Assembly (NCBI GenBank): GCA_930633495.1 | Contig: CAKNFJ010000001.1 | Coordinates: 806,001-870,000, forward strand | DNA: 64,000 nucleotides | Direction of reading: 5' to 3' | Source: Hyphomicrobiales bacterium | Lineage (GTDB): Bacteria; Pseudomonadota; Alphaproteobacteria; Rhizobiales; Beijerinckiaceae | In this document: positions 34,946 through 44,207 of the stretch, in pieces | How the letters are laid out: every line of letters begins with the position of its first letter | How positions within the stretch are numbered: position 1 is the stretch's first letter | Notes under the pieces: model-generated | What the model saw: only the letters and a program-made list of their open reading frames with translations | Told to the model about the DNA's origin: nothing | The model's database searches: none | Made by a program: the position numbers and the translations under genes

Positions 34946-35012
34946 GGGGCGTTCTTAGCCAATCAGGCTGCCGAGTTCATGGTGACAAAGGGTCACGCGG
35001 CTTCGATTTGAT

Positions 35013-36389
35013 CTAGATCGAAGGCAGCGCGAGGCGCGCGCGCAAGCCACCGAGCGGCGAGCGCTGCAGCGTCAGCCCGCCACCGTAGAGCTTGGCGAGA
35101 TCGACGACGATCGAAAGCCCGAGCCCGGAGCCGGGCGTCGCCTCGTCGAGCCGGCGCCCGCGCTTCAGCACTTCCGCCATCGCGCTTTCGGGAAGGCCCG
35201 GGCCATCGTCGTCGATCGACAGCGTGAAGCGCTCGTCCTCGCCGAGGCTTTCGCCTTCAAGCGAGACCTCGACCCTGGAATCCGCCCATTTGAAGGCGTT
35301 ATCCAGCAGGTTTCCGAGCATTTCCTCGAAATCCTGCTTCTCGCCGCGAAAACGCAGCCGGGACGGGACGGAATGCGAGCCCGCAATCTCCCTGTCCGGA
35401 GAGATCTTCATGAAGGTGCGCAGCAGGGCGTCGAGCGACGGCACGACCTCGGTGACGCCGCCGAGCGCGCCCGACAGGGCCGCCGCGCGGGCACGGTCGA
35501 GATAGTACTGGACCTGATCGCGCATGATCGCGGTCTGGTTGCGGACGGTCTGCGGCAACTGGCCTTCGCCGGAGCCCGCCTCGTTCATCATCACGCTGAG
35601 CGGCGTCTTCAGCGCATGGGCGAGATTGCCGACCTGCGTGCGGGCACGGTCGAGGATTTCGTGGTTGGCGTCGATCAGCTGATTGAGCTCGCTGGCAAGC
35701 GGAGCGAGGTCCGGCGGGTAGCGGCCGGCGATGCGCGGGCTCTCGCCCGTTCGGACCGAGCCGACCGCGGCACGCAGCCGGACAAGCGGCCTCAGGCCGA
35801 AGCGAACCTGCACGAGCGTCGAGGCCACGAGTGCGAGGCCGAGCAGCAGGAAGGTCATCGCCAGAGCGAAGCGGAAATCCTGGATATCGCCCTCGATCTC
35901 GTCGGCGGGTGCTGCGACCGCGACCGTGAAGCGGCCGTCCTCGCCCACGTCGATCTCGCGCTCCAGAATGCGCAGGAGGCGGTCGTCGGGGCCGGAGACA
36001 TAGCTTTCCCGCAAACCGCGGCTGTTCGGCGCGATCGACTGGTCGAGCAGTTTGGGCAGCTGGCCGCCGACGAGCGAGCGGGACGAGCGCACATTGGGCC
36101 GCTCGCCATCGAGGCGCGTGATCTGCCAGTACCACCCGGTCAGCGGCAGGTCGAAACGCGGCTCGCCAAGATCGCCGATCGTCTGGCGCTCGGTTTCGGG
36201 CGGCGCGGCGAGGTCCGCGACCAGTTGCTTGATGTAGACCGAGAGCCGCTCGTCGAAGCCACGCTCGGCCGAGCGGCGATAGAAGGTGGTGAGTCCAACG
36301 CCCGCAAGCACCAGAATCAGGACGCAGCAGAACGCCGCCGAGAGAAACAGTCGCGCTCCCAGCGAATAGCGATGGGATTTGAGAACCAT
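35013..36389 (-). CDS. Sensor histidine kinase, PhoQ/FeuQ-like
   Basis: This is a 458-residue membrane kinase with membrane helices at about 13-35 and 172-192 around a periplasmic sensor of about 140 residues. The H-box is GNLAHALKTPLSVM with His258; its HxLKTPL form is that of PhoQ/FeuQ rather than the EnvZ type. ATPase boxes are NAFKWA, DDGPGLP and GSGLGLSI. It follows the response regulator by eight bases and precedes ccmI. In rhizobia FeuPQ controls envelope and osmotic responses; equivalence here is inferred. Confidence 0.88.
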   Translation of the reverse strand: MVLKSHRYSLGARLFLSAAFCCVLILVLAGVGLTTFYRRSAERGFDERLSVYIKQLVADLAAPPETERQTIGDLGEPRFDLPLTGWYWQITRLDGERPNVRSSRSLVGGQLPKLLDQSIAPNSRGLRESYVSGPDDRLLRILEREIDVGEDGRFTVAVAAPADEIEGDIQDFRFALAMTFLLLGLALVASTLVQVRFGLRPLVRLRAAVGSVRTGESPRIAGRYPPDLAPLASELNQLIDANHEILDRARTQVGNLAHALKTPLSVMMNEAGSGEGQLPQTVRNQTAIMRDQVQYYLDRARAAALSGALGGVTEVVPSLDALLRTFMKISPDREIAGSHSVPSRLRFRGEKQDFEEMLGNLLDNAFKWADSRVEVSLEGESLGEDERFTLSIDDDGPGLPESAMAEVLKRGRRLDEATPGSGLGLSIVVDLAKLYGGGLTLQRSPLGGLRARLALPSI

Positions 36390-36397
36390 TTCCCCGA

Positions 36398-37066
36398 TCA
36401 GACCTTTTCCGGGGCGGCGGCGATATAGCCGAGGCCCCGGACGGTCTCGATGACATCGACCCCGAGCTTCTTGCGCAGGCGGCCGACGAAGACCTCGATC
36501 GTATTGGAATCGCGGTCGAAATCCTGATCGTAGAGATGCTCGACCAGCTCGGTGCGGGAGACGACGCGCCCCTGATGATGCATCAGATAGGAGAGCAGCC
36601 GGTATTCGTGCGAGGTCAGCTTCACCGGATTGCCGTCGACCACCACGCGGCTCGCCCGCGTGTCGAGCCGGACCGGCCCGCAGACGAGCTCCGATGTGGC
36701 ATGGCCGGCCGCGCGACGCAGCAGGGCGCGGACGCGCGCGAGCAGCTCCTCGACATGGAACGGCTTGACGACATAGTCGTCGGCGCCGGCATCGAAGCCG
36801 CCAACCTTGTCGCTCCAGCGGTCGCGCGCGGTCAGAATCAGCACGGGCATGGTCTTGCCGGCCCTGCGCCAGGCCTGCAGCACCGCGACGCCGTCGACCT
36901 TGGGCAGGCCGAGGTCGAGGATGACGGCGTCATAGGGCTCGGTCTCGCCGAGATAGAGGCCCTCCTCGCCGTCGAAGGCCTTGTCGACGGCATAGCCTGC
37001 GTTCTCCAGAGCGGTCACGATCTGGCGGTTGAGGTCCTTGTCGTCCTCGACGACGAGCAGTCTCAC
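36398..37066 (-). CDS. OmpR-family response regulator, PhoP/FeuP-like
   Basis: This is a 222-residue regulator with receiver Asp51 in AVILDLGLPKVDG and Lys in DDYVVKPFHVEELLARV. The winged helix contains LTSHEYRLLSYLMHHQGRVVSRTELVEHLYDQDFDRDSNTIEVFVGRLRKK, a pattern characteristic of PhoP-type regulators. It lies between a PepSY-protein gene (41 bases upstream) and its cognate kinase, so the three genes probably form one unit. Confidence 0.92.
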   Translation of the reverse strand: MRLLVVEDDKDLNRQIVTALENAGYAVDKAFDGEEGLYLGETEPYDAVILDLGLPKVDGVAVLQAWRRAGKTMPVLILTARDRWSDKVGGFDAGADDYVVKPFHVEELLARVRALLRRAAGHATSELVCGPVRLDTRASRVVVDGNPVKLTSHEYRLLSYLMHHQGRVVSRTELVEHLYDQDFDRDSNTIEVFVGRLRKKLGVDVIETVRGLGYIAAAPEKV

Positions 37067-37106
37067 GGTCGGTTCGCTCCAGTTTGTGCAAAAGCCGGCA
37101 AGGCGA

Positions 37107-37430
37107 TCAGCGGATGGTGGCGATCTTGCCGGATTGTCCTTCCAGCGTCACGCGGGCGACGCGGCCGTCGCGCTTCAGCGTGGTGACGACATAGACGAAA
37201 TCGTCGCCCTGCCGGCACAACCTGATGCGGACGACCTCGCCCGGCGCCGCGTGGCGGGCATGGCGGGAGGCCTCGGCCGGCTGAATCACACGCCCCTCGG
37301 CCACGGCATCGCGCGTCTCGTCCGAGGAGAGGCAGGACATCGGCGTCGCATCGTCGACGCGGATGATCGGCATCGGCGCAGACGTCATGAGCGCGAAAGC
37401 GAGGATCGGTTCGATCGGCATCATCGACAT
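37107..37430 (-). CDS. Small exported PepSY-like protein
   Basis: This is a 107-residue protein. Its first 22 residues are hydrophobic with Met/Pro (likely signal), then two Cys and a C-terminal strand pattern GDDFVYVVTTLKRDGRVARVTLEGQSGKI, which resembles the end of PepSY domains. PepSY proteins are often encoded beside PhoP/PhoQ-type systems and are thought to inhibit proteases or sense the envelope. It is the first gene of the regulator-kinase unit. The family call is tentative; the coding call is firmer. Confidence 0.65.
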   Translation of the reverse strand: MSMMPIEPILAFALMTSAPMPIIRVDDATPMSCLSSDETRDAVAEGRVIQPAEASRHARHAAPGEVVRIRLCRQGDDFVYVVTTLKRDGRVARVTLEGQSGKIATIR

Positions 37431-37494
37431 GGGCTAACCCCATCCGCGTGAATGCGCCATGAATGCACCACCCCGTCCACGGCCGGAGCCTAGA

Positions 37495-40400
37495 TCAAGC
37501 CACGGCGATCAGTCCATGCCATTCGCGCCCGCGTCCGACGGTGGCGCTGAGCTGCGCCAGCGACACGGTCAGCTCCTGCTGCGGGACGCCGAAACCATCG
37601 AGTTCCAGCCCGGCCGGATAGAGCCATTCCGGCACGTTCACGATTTCGGCATGAACGATCGATGCGCCGTTCCAGATGCGGATTTCGTAACGCTCTCCCT
37701 CTTCGCCGAGCGGGATTTCGACCAGATCCCACGAATCAGCGTCGATTCGCGCCCTGCGGATCCAGCTGAGACGGATCCCCGCCTCGCCTCGCCATGCCTT
37801 CGGCCGCACCGGCGACGGCGGGCGCAGCGCCTCTCCCGTCACCACGCGCTCGAACTCGACCATCGTGGCCTCGCCGACATCGTGACGGGCGGGGCCGACC
37901 CGGTAGCGACGCGTGCGGCCGATATCGGACAGCTCGGTCGTCAGGGCGAGCGCCGCTCCATCCAGGACGACCACGCGGGCCCCGGCCGGCAGATCGCGGG
38001 CGGCCGCCGCTTCCGAGCCGCCGATCCCGCGCACGAAACCCGACAGCCGAAAGCTTCGGGGACCGATGAGTGCGACCTCGGCCGCCGTGACGATCTCGAT
38101 CTCGCCGTCCTCGCCGAGAAGGGCAAGGGCGTTCGCCCCGGCCAGGGCCGCCTCCGGCGATACGGAGGAAAGCACCCCGCCCCGCAGCCTGACATCGAGC
38201 AGGTTCCGGCGGTCGGTGCGCCAGACCGGCCCCGGCCCGAACGCGCTCAAGGTCTCCCCCACGACCGAGGGCATCTCGACGAAGGCTTCGACGTCGAACT
38301 GTCCAAGGGCATCGGCCGCCCAGACCGCCAGCGGGCCGGGCCATGGCGATGCGAAAGCTGCCAGCGACAGCAGCGCGGGCGGCCCGGCCATCGCGATCGG
38401 CAGCGCCAACGGCACGGCGAGCGGCCGGCCGGGCAAGGCCGGCGGCGTTCGCGGCGGGCGCGTTGCGCTCCGTGCCCCGGCGCCGATGTAGATGGCCGGC
38501 TCGACGGCACGCGCGCTGATCTGCCGGGTGGGGCCATCGGCGATGCGCGTGATGCGAAACAGCCTGCGATCGCCATCGACCGGCAACGAGACCACGTCTC
38601 CCGCTTCGAGATCGAGGCAGCGGGGCGAGAGCGTGCATTCGAGCGTTTCCCGCGCGGCCCAGGCCTCCTGCAGGCGCTGATCGGCGAGGCGCTGCCCCTC
38701 GGCGCCGCGGGTGACGATCGCCGTTTCCACCGCCACCTCGCGCCGTGCAGCGCCGCCAAGGCGGCGCGAGCGTGCGGCGGCATTGCGATAGTCGCTCTCG
38801 CTGTCGCTGAAGCCGAGGCGCAGTTCGAGCGGAAGCTCGGTCTCCTGACTGCGCCGCAGCGCGAAGGGCTCGCCATCCCGATCGGGGACGAGATCGTCCT
38901 GGTCGAGGAGCCGGGACACCTTTCCGCTTCGCCCTTCGAAGCGCAGCCGGCCCGCGCTCATCACCGCGTCGAAGCCGAAGGTTTGCGCGAGCGGCTCGAG
39001 CGCCTGGCGCGCCGAGAGCGGGCGGTCGAGGACATAGCCGTCGACGAAGCCGTCGATGGCGATGCGGTCGGCGGCGGGCAGGCCGAAATCGGCGAGAACC
39101 CTGGCGACGAGGCGATCGACCGGCGTACCCTCCAGCCGGCCGTTCAGCCAATGCCCGGTCTCGAAATTGGCGCCGTCCGCCCAGATGCCGCCGAGATCGG
39201 GAAAGGCCGGGAACGGCCGGGCATCCCAGTTCCAGACGACGATGCGTGCCGGATCCACCATCCGGATGCCGCTGACGGGATGGACCGGATTGCGCGCATC
39301 CTCGAATCCCGGCCGAGACGGATCGAAGCCGGAGAGGATCGCCTCCAGCCCGCGCGCCTGCACCAGATCGTCGCGGGCGCCGCTGGAGAAGGGCGGGAAG
39401 CTCCCCTCCGCCGAACGGTTATCGGGAAAGACGTGCGGGGCATTGGCGCCCTTGTCGACGGCCGGCACGCCGATCTCGGTCAGCCAGATCGGCTTGGCGC
39501 CGGGCACGAAGGACGTGGCGCCGGTCTCGACGCCGCCCGCGCGCCGGATATGCGGATTACTCCACCAGCCATGCAGGTCCTTCGGCCGGAACAGCCAGAG
39601 CTTGCCATAGGCCCCGTCCGTTATCGGCAGTCTTGCCTGCGCGGCGCGCCCGGCATCGTCGGCATAGTACCAGTCGAAGGCCTCGCCGGAGGTCAGCCGG
39701 CCGCGCAGATAGGCGAGATCGGCCGGGCCTTGCGCGATCGCGGCGTCCGCATGGCCGGCGCCGTCGCGCCAGTCGGAGAGCGGCGGGTAGAAGTCGATGC
39801 CGATCGCGCCGATGGCCGGTGAGGCCCAGAGCGCGTCCAGCGGAAAGTCGATATCCTCCCCACCGTCGCGGACATCGGCGCCATACTCCGTCCAGTCGGC
39901 GGCATAGGTCAGGGTCGTCGCGGGCAGGATGGTCTTGACCTCCTGCGCTATGGCGGCGAGGTGATCGGCCATCGGATATCCGGCCGCGCCGCGCAGGTGC
40001 GTCAGCCCGACCATCTCCGAACCGACGACGAAACCTTCCACGCCGCCGGCGGCCTGCGCCAGCATGGCGCAATGCATGACGAGCCGGCGATAGGACCATT
40101 CACCGGGCTTGGCGCAGGAAACGGCTCCGCCGGCGAGCGACATGTCGGCCGGCTCGACCGTCCCGACGAACGCGGCGATCTGGGCGGCAGCGCTGGCGGT
40201 CCCTTCCGCGCTGCCCGGACGACCGGGCGCAGGGTCGCAGGTGATCCGGCCGCGCCAGGGATAGTGCGGCTGGCCGGCGCCTCCCGACCACGGGTCCGGC
40301 AGAGCGTTTCCCGCGGGGATATCCATCATCAGGAAGGGGTAGAGCACGACTTCGAGGCCGTAATCGACGCGCAGGCGCCGGATCAGCGCGACGACGCTCT

Positions 40401-41412
40401 CGTCGGACGGCGTGCCGCCGAAGGCCGGGCGCCCGTCGATCTCGCTGACGGTCCGGGCGATGGCGCGCGTCAGCCCAGCGACGGCCCATTCCGCCCCTAC
40501 CGTCGGCTTATGCGGAATCTCGACGCGCGGCGCCACGGTGCAGGATCCGGCGCGCAGATCGTCGCCGAACCAGGACACGACGAGCGACACGGTCCGCAGA
40601 TCGGGACAGAGCGCGACGAGATGGCCAATCGCGGTATCGACGTCGGAACCGCCATAGAGCTGGTGGCGGGTCAGGCTCTCGCTGACGCCGGGCTCGGGCT
40701 CGTGGCTCACGGAGCTCGTATCGTAGACGAACTCGCCCGCCCCCGGAATCAGCGAAACGGCGCGGATCATCCCGCCGAGCCCATCGACCGCCCGCACGAC
40801 CTCGAAATCGAACTGCGGCACGCGGTTGCCGTAATCAGCCAGCGCAAAACCTTCGAAGACGACATAGGCGAGGCCGCGATAGGCCGGCGCGTCGCCGCCC
40901 TCCTTCGCGACGATCAGCGGGTCCGGCTCCTGGGTCTCGTGGCCATGATGCAGGCGCATCGTGACGGTGGCGGTATCGAGCTCGCGGCCATCGACCCAGA
41001 TGCGCCGCACGAAGGCGATCGGCCCCTCGCAGAGGCCGATCGCGAGATTGGCGTGGTAGCTGTAAGTCGTCTCGTAGGTCTTCTTGGCGCGCCCGCCCTT
41101 GCCGCCGCTCTTGCTGCGCGTGATCGAGACGGCAATCTGCTCCTCGATGCGCGTCGCCCAGATCAGCTGCCCGCCGAGCCGCGCCCGGCCGTAGACGCGC
41201 GGGATCGCCGCGCCTTCCGTCGCCACGAGGCCGTTCACCTCCTTGAGGCGTGGCCCTTCGACGACCTTGTTGCCGCCGGAGCCGCCGAGCCAGCTCTGAT
41301 CGAGCGTCGCACCGGCGAGGCCGCCGAGCGCCTGGCCGATCGCGCCGCCGAGCGGCCCGCCCAGCATCGAGCCCAGCGCCGCACCGGCCACCTGGAACAG
41401 AAGCGTCGCCAT
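37495..41412 (-). CDS. GTA baseplate/tail-fibre hub protein (ORFg15, megatron-like)
   Basis: This is a 1305-residue protein at the distal end of the GTA cluster. The N-terminus is Gly/Ala-rich and hydrophobic (GSMLGGPLGGAIGQALGG). A central TIM-barrel, glycosidase-like domain (about residues 390-700, with TYAADWTEYG and GAIGIDFYPPLSDW) and a phage-tail-type beta C-terminal part follow, matching the GTA-TIM family. In Rhodobacter GTA the homologue forms the baseplate that contacts the recipient. The ATG at 41412 overlaps the NlpC gene stop (ATGA), so the gene is coupled to it. Confidence 0.93.
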   Translation of the reverse strand: MATLLFQVAGAALGSMLGGPLGGAIGQALGGLAGATLDQSWLGGSGGNKVVEGPRLKEVNGLVATEGAAIPRVYGRARLGGQLIWATRIEEQIAVSITRSKSGGKGGRAKKTYETTYSYHANLAIGLCEGPIAFVRRIWVDGRELDTATVTMRLHHGHETQEPDPLIVAKEGGDAPAYRGLAYVVFEGFALADYGNRVPQFDFEVVRAVDGLGGMIRAVSLIPGAGEFVYDTSSVSHEPEPGVSESLTRHQLYGGSDVDTAIGHLVALCPDLRTVSLVVSWFGDDLRAGSCTVAPRVEIPHKPTVGAEWAVAGLTRAIARTVSEIDGRPAFGGTPSDESVVALIRRLRVDYGLEVVLYPFLMMDIPAGNALPDPWSGGAGQPHYPWRGRITCDPAPGRPGSAEGTASAAAQIAAFVGTVEPADMSLAGGAVSCAKPGEWSYRRLVMHCAMLAQAAGGVEGFVVGSEMVGLTHLRGAAGYPMADHLAAIAQEVKTILPATTLTYAADWTEYGADVRDGGEDIDFPLDALWASPAIGAIGIDFYPPLSDWRDGAGHADAAIAQGPADLAYLRGRLTSGEAFDWYYADDAGRAAQARLPITDGAYGKLWLFRPKDLHGWWSNPHIRRAGGVETGATSFVPGAKPIWLTEIGVPAVDKGANAPHVFPDNRSAEGSFPPFSSGARDDLVQARGLEAILSGFDPSRPGFEDARNPVHPVSGIRMVDPARIVVWNWDARPFPAFPDLGGIWADGANFETGHWLNGRLEGTPVDRLVARVLADFGLPAADRIAIDGFVDGYVLDRPLSARQALEPLAQTFGFDAVMSAGRLRFEGRSGKVSRLLDQDDLVPDRDGEPFALRRSQETELPLELRLGFSDSESDYRNAAARSRRLGGAARREVAVETAIVTRGAEGQRLADQRLQEAWAARETLECTLSPRCLDLEAGDVVSLPVDGDRRLFRITRIADGPTRQISARAVEPAIYIGAGARSATRPPRTPPALPGRPLAVPLALPIAMAGPPALLSLAAFASPWPGPLAVWAADALGQFDVEAFVEMPSVVGETLSAFGPGPVWRTDRRNLLDVRLRGGVLSSVSPEAALAGANALALLGEDGEIEIVTAAEVALIGPRSFRLSGFVRGIGGSEAAAARDLPAGARVVVLDGAALALTTELSDIGRTRRYRVGPARHDVGEATMVEFERVVTGEALRPPSPVRPKAWRGEAGIRLSWIRRARIDADSWDLVEIPLGEEGERYEIRIWNGASIVHAEIVNVPEWLYPAGLELDGFGVPQQELTVSLAQLSATVGRGREWHGLIAVA

Positions 41413-41843
41413 CAGTCGGTCACTCCCGGAAAGGAAAAGGCATGGCTGAGGTGGCGCCGCCACCAGGGCGTCAGGGCCACCTCGGTGACGGCTGCCCCGT
41501 CATGGGCATGGATGATGCGGCCGAGCTCGCTCAGGATGGCGCAGTGCTTGGCCGGCAGATGCTCGCGCCAGCGGAAGAGCAGCACGTCGCCCGGCCGCTC
41601 GGCCCCGATCACGACCGGAACGAGATGGCGCATCGCCGCATCCGCCAGCGTTTCCCGCAGCAGGCTCTCGGCCCAATAGGGCGTGTAGGGCGGCGGTGCC
41701 TCGGGCTCCGGCCCGAGCAGGTCGCGCCAGACGCCCCGGACGAGACCGAGGCAGTCGCAACCCACTCCACGCAGCGAGGCCTGGTGATGATAGGGTGTAC
41801 CCAGCCAAAACCGGGCCGCCTCGACGATCTCGCCGCGCTTCAT
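41412..41843 (-). CDS. GTA NlpC/P60 peptidoglycan peptidase (ORFg14)
   Basis: This is a 143-residue cysteine peptidase expected to cut peptidoglycan during DNA entry. The catalytic Cys31 is in GCDCLGLVRGVW, and the His is in KHCAILSELG. The ATG at 41843 overlaps the upstream gene by ATGA, and its own stop overlaps the megatron start. The length and position equal ORFg14 of other GTAs. Confidence 0.93.
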   Translation of the reverse strand: MKRGEIVEAARFWLGTPYHHQASLRGVGCDCLGLVRGVWRDLLGPEPEAPPPYTPYWAESLLRETLADAAMRHLVPVVIGAERPGDVLLFRWREHLPAKHCAILSELGRIIHAHDGAAVTEVALTPWWRRHLSHAFSFPGVTD

Positions 41844-42721
41844 CGGAACAGGCTCCCGCCATCGAGCCGGCCGTCGCCGGGGCGGACGCCGCCGATGATG
41901 AAATCCATCGTCGGCATATGCGGGAAGCCGCGAAAATTGGCGCCGTTTCCGAACTTCGCCCGGCAGGTCGCGAAGCTCTTGTCGCAGCCGGGCGTGACGC
42001 TGAAGCCGTCGCCTGGCTGAATCGTCGCGGCCGGCGCCTGCCAGAGCTGGAAGATCGCCCGATCTCCCTCGCTGCCGTGGCGTTTCACCTCGGTCGCGAA
42101 GCCGGCATTGGGGCCGCTGGTGAAGACGAGACGCCCGCAGGTGAAATGCCCGTCCGGGTGGGAAGAGAGCCCGGATGCAGACAGGCTGAGGCGGCCGTCG
42201 CTGGCCTCGACATGCGAGGCGGCGGCAACGAGTGCGACAGTGCACCGGGCATCGCCGAGATCGGCCGAGCAGGAGCGCAGATAGAGCCGGCCCCGCTCTT
42301 CGTCGAAGGATCTGGCGAGGCTGCGGACCTCGGCGGTGAAGCCGAGTTCGCCGCGCCTGACTTCACCGATGAAGCCCTCCTCCAGCAGCAGCCTCTGCTC
42401 GGGAGCGGCCCAGTTGACCAGCCAGACGCGCACGCGCGCATCGTCGTAGAGGCCCCGCACGAGATCGGTTTCGTTGAGCCCGGAAGCGGCGAAGGCGCCG
42501 GCGACATCGCCGCCGCCGACGGCGAAGCCGAGTTCGGTCGTCATCTCCGCCGCCTCCAGCCCCGTCGCCGCCGCGCAGGTCAGGCCGTCGAAGGTGAGCG
42601 TTCGGTCGTGGTCGGTGAAGCCGAGCACCAGCCCGTCGCGGCGCGTCAGGCTCCAGCAATGGCACAGCGTCGTCGCACCGCCCTCGATATGGGCGGCAAG
42701 AGCGGCAGGGATATCGCGCAT
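41840..42721 (-). CDS. GTA distal tail protein, DUF2163/BR0599 family (ORFg13)
   Basis: This is a 293-residue phage-derived tail hub protein. The N-terminal TTLCHCWSLTRRDGLVLGFTDHDR segment and the C-terminal GCDKSFATCRAKFGNGANFRGFPHMP with its paired Cys are hallmarks of this family, in which the Cys cluster binds an iron-sulfur centre in the Rhodobacter structure. It follows ORFg12 by eight bases and overlaps ORFg14. Confidence 0.93.
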   Translation of the reverse strand: MRDIPAALAAHIEGGATTLCHCWSLTRRDGLVLGFTDHDRTLTFDGLTCAAATGLEAAEMTTELGFAVGGGDVAGAFAASGLNETDLVRGLYDDARVRVWLVNWAAPEQRLLLEEGFIGEVRRGELGFTAEVRSLARSFDEERGRLYLRSCSADLGDARCTVALVAAASHVEASDGRLSLSASGLSSHPDGHFTCGRLVFTSGPNAGFATEVKRHGSEGDRAIFQLWQAPAATIQPGDGFSVTPGCDKSFATCRAKFGNGANFRGFPHMPTMDFIIGGVRPGDGRLDGGSLFR

Positions 42722-42729
42722 GGCAGGCC

Positions 42730-43368
42730 TCAGGGAACGATCTCGACGACGGGAATGCGCGGGATCTCGCCAGCCTCGAAGGCGGAGAGATCGACCTCGA
42801 TCGCGTCGATGTCGAAGCGGACAGGCACGTCGAAGGCGAAGCCCGCCGTCACCGCGGCGCCCGGCGGCGGAATGGCGCCCGGGGCGAAGGTGACGAGCCC
42901 CGACGCCGGGTCGCAGGTGAAGTCCGCCTCGACCTGCTCGACCCCGCCGACGGCGATCCGGACCGTGCCCTCGCAGGGCTTGGCGATGGTTCTGCTATAG
43001 GCTGCGCCTCCGGAACCATAGGTCTTGCGGAGCTGGTAGACGGCAGTGATGCCGTCACCGGTGCCGATCGCCTGGTCCAGCGCCGTCGGCGTGCCGGAGG
43101 GCGCACAGCTCTTCCAGTCGAGCTGGTCGCGCCAGCGGAAACCGTAGAGCTTGCCGCGGCGCTCCTCGAAGAAGCTCACCACCACGGCCAGCGCATCGAA
43201 GCTGCGCACGCCGAGCCCGGCATCGTAGCGCCGCCGCGAATGGGCCCAGCGGCTATTGCGGACCTCGCGGCCGGAAGCGAGCGTGACGATCTGGGTCTGG
43301 CGCTCCGGACCGCCGCGCGCGCCCCGCGCCACATCGAGCGGAAAGCGCACCTCGTGGAAATCGGTCAT
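42730..43368 (-). CDS. GTA distal tail protein, DUF2460 family (ORFg12)
   Basis: This is a 212-residue distal tail protein. It begins FHEVRFPLDVARGARGGPERQTQIVTLASGREVRNSRWA and has FEERRGKLYGFRWRDQLDWKS, the conserved core of DUF2460/TIGR02217. It lies between the tape measure and ORFg13 with 8-11-base spacing, as in all RcGTA-type clusters. Confidence 0.94.
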   Translation of the reverse strand: MTDFHEVRFPLDVARGARGGPERQTQIVTLASGREVRNSRWAHSRRRYDAGLGVRSFDALAVVVSFFEERRGKLYGFRWRDQLDWKSCAPSGTPTALDQAIGTGDGITAVYQLRKTYGSGGAAYSRTIAKPCEGTVRIAVGGVEQVEADFTCDPASGLVTFAPGAIPPPGAAVTAGFAFDVPVRFDIDAIEVDLSAFEAGEIPRIPVVEIVP

Positions 43369-43379
43369 GGCGACCTCGC

Positions 43380-43973
43380 TCAGAGCGCGCGACCGCCGCG
43401 CGCCACGGCACGGGCGATTGCGGCGGAGACCTGCGCCTCGGAACGGCGGAAGCTGTCGGCATCGGGCGTCGAGACCTGGACGACGACGCTCAGCGGCCGC
43501 GCCGAGCCCCCGGCTGCACGCACGCCGAGCTTGCCGTCCGGCCCGCGCGACAGCGGCATGATCGCCTCCGCGCCGCGCTCCCCCATCAGGCCGAGGCCAC
43601 GCCCCGTCGGGAAATAGGAGGGCGAGGCGACGATGCCGCCTTCGGCGAAGGGCGCGACCGGCATGCTTGCCCCGAACGAACCGAACCCGCCGCCGGTGAA
43701 CAATCCGGTCAGCCCCTTCACGCCCGTCCCGATGAGGTCCGACAGCCCGGTCTGGAGCGGTTTCAGCGCCGTCTTCAACAGGCTGCTGGTCATCGAGCGG
43801 CCGACGCTCTGCAGCGTTTCCTCGAAGCGCTTGCCTTCGACGATACCGCGCGAGAAGGCGTTTACGATCGATTTACCGAAGTTTTCAGATGATTTGTTCA
43901 GAGATTGAGTCAGCGAATCCATCGTCCGCAGATCGGACAGGCGGACGGAATCGATCGGCTCGTCGCTAGCCAT
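43380..43973 (-). CDS. GTA tail tape measure protein (ORFg11)
   Basis: This is a 197-residue protein; the short length agrees with a short GTA tail. The N-terminal half is helical (SLTQSLNKSSENFGKSIVNAF), followed by Gly/Phe-rich GGGFGSFGASMPVAPFAEGG and the tail-protein motif FPTGRGLGLMGERGAEAIMPLSRG. It sits between the tail chaperone and ORFg12. Confidence 0.9.
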   Translation of the reverse strand: MASDEPIDSVRLSDLRTMDSLTQSLNKSSENFGKSIVNAFSRGIVEGKRFEETLQSVGRSMTSSLLKTALKPLQTGLSDLIGTGVKGLTGLFTGGGFGSFGASMPVAPFAEGGIVASPSYFPTGRGLGLMGERGAEAIMPLSRGPDGKLGVRAAGGSARPLSVVVQVSTPDADSFRRSEAQVSAAIARAVARGGRAL

Positions 43974-44009
43974 GGTGGCCCTCTTGAGAGATTGCTTGAA
44001 GACTCTGCA

Positions 44010-44207
44010 TCAGGCGTCGGGATAGGCGGCCATCAGCGCATCCAGGGCAGCGCGGTCGACGGCGATGCCGCGCGCTCCGCGATGCGCCTGCAGCGCCGCG
44101 GCGATCTCGCGCGGCGTCGCCGCCCAGAACTGCTCCGGCGGCCAGGCCAGCCGCCCGAGCCCGAAGGCCATCACATCGTTCCAGGGGAAAGCCGCCGGAG
44201 CTTTCAG
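44010..44207 (-). CDS. GTA tail assembly chaperone (ORFg10.1), probable CTG start
   Basis: This is a 65-residue frame, too short for routine calling. The only ATG (44171) would leave 53 residues beginning MAFGLGRLAW, but the conserved family start FPWNDVM-GLG extends upstream. In frame, the codons for KAPAAFPWNDV lead back to CTG at 44207, which overlaps the ORFg10 stop as CTGA. GTG at 44174 is the alternative. The body GLGRLAWPPEQFWAATPREIAAAL is diagnostic of the rcc01693/TIGR02216 chaperone family. Confidence 0.82.
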   Translation of the reverse strand: MKAPAAFPWNDVMAFGLGRLAWPPEQFWAATPREIAAALQAHRGARGIAVDRAALDALMAAYPDA

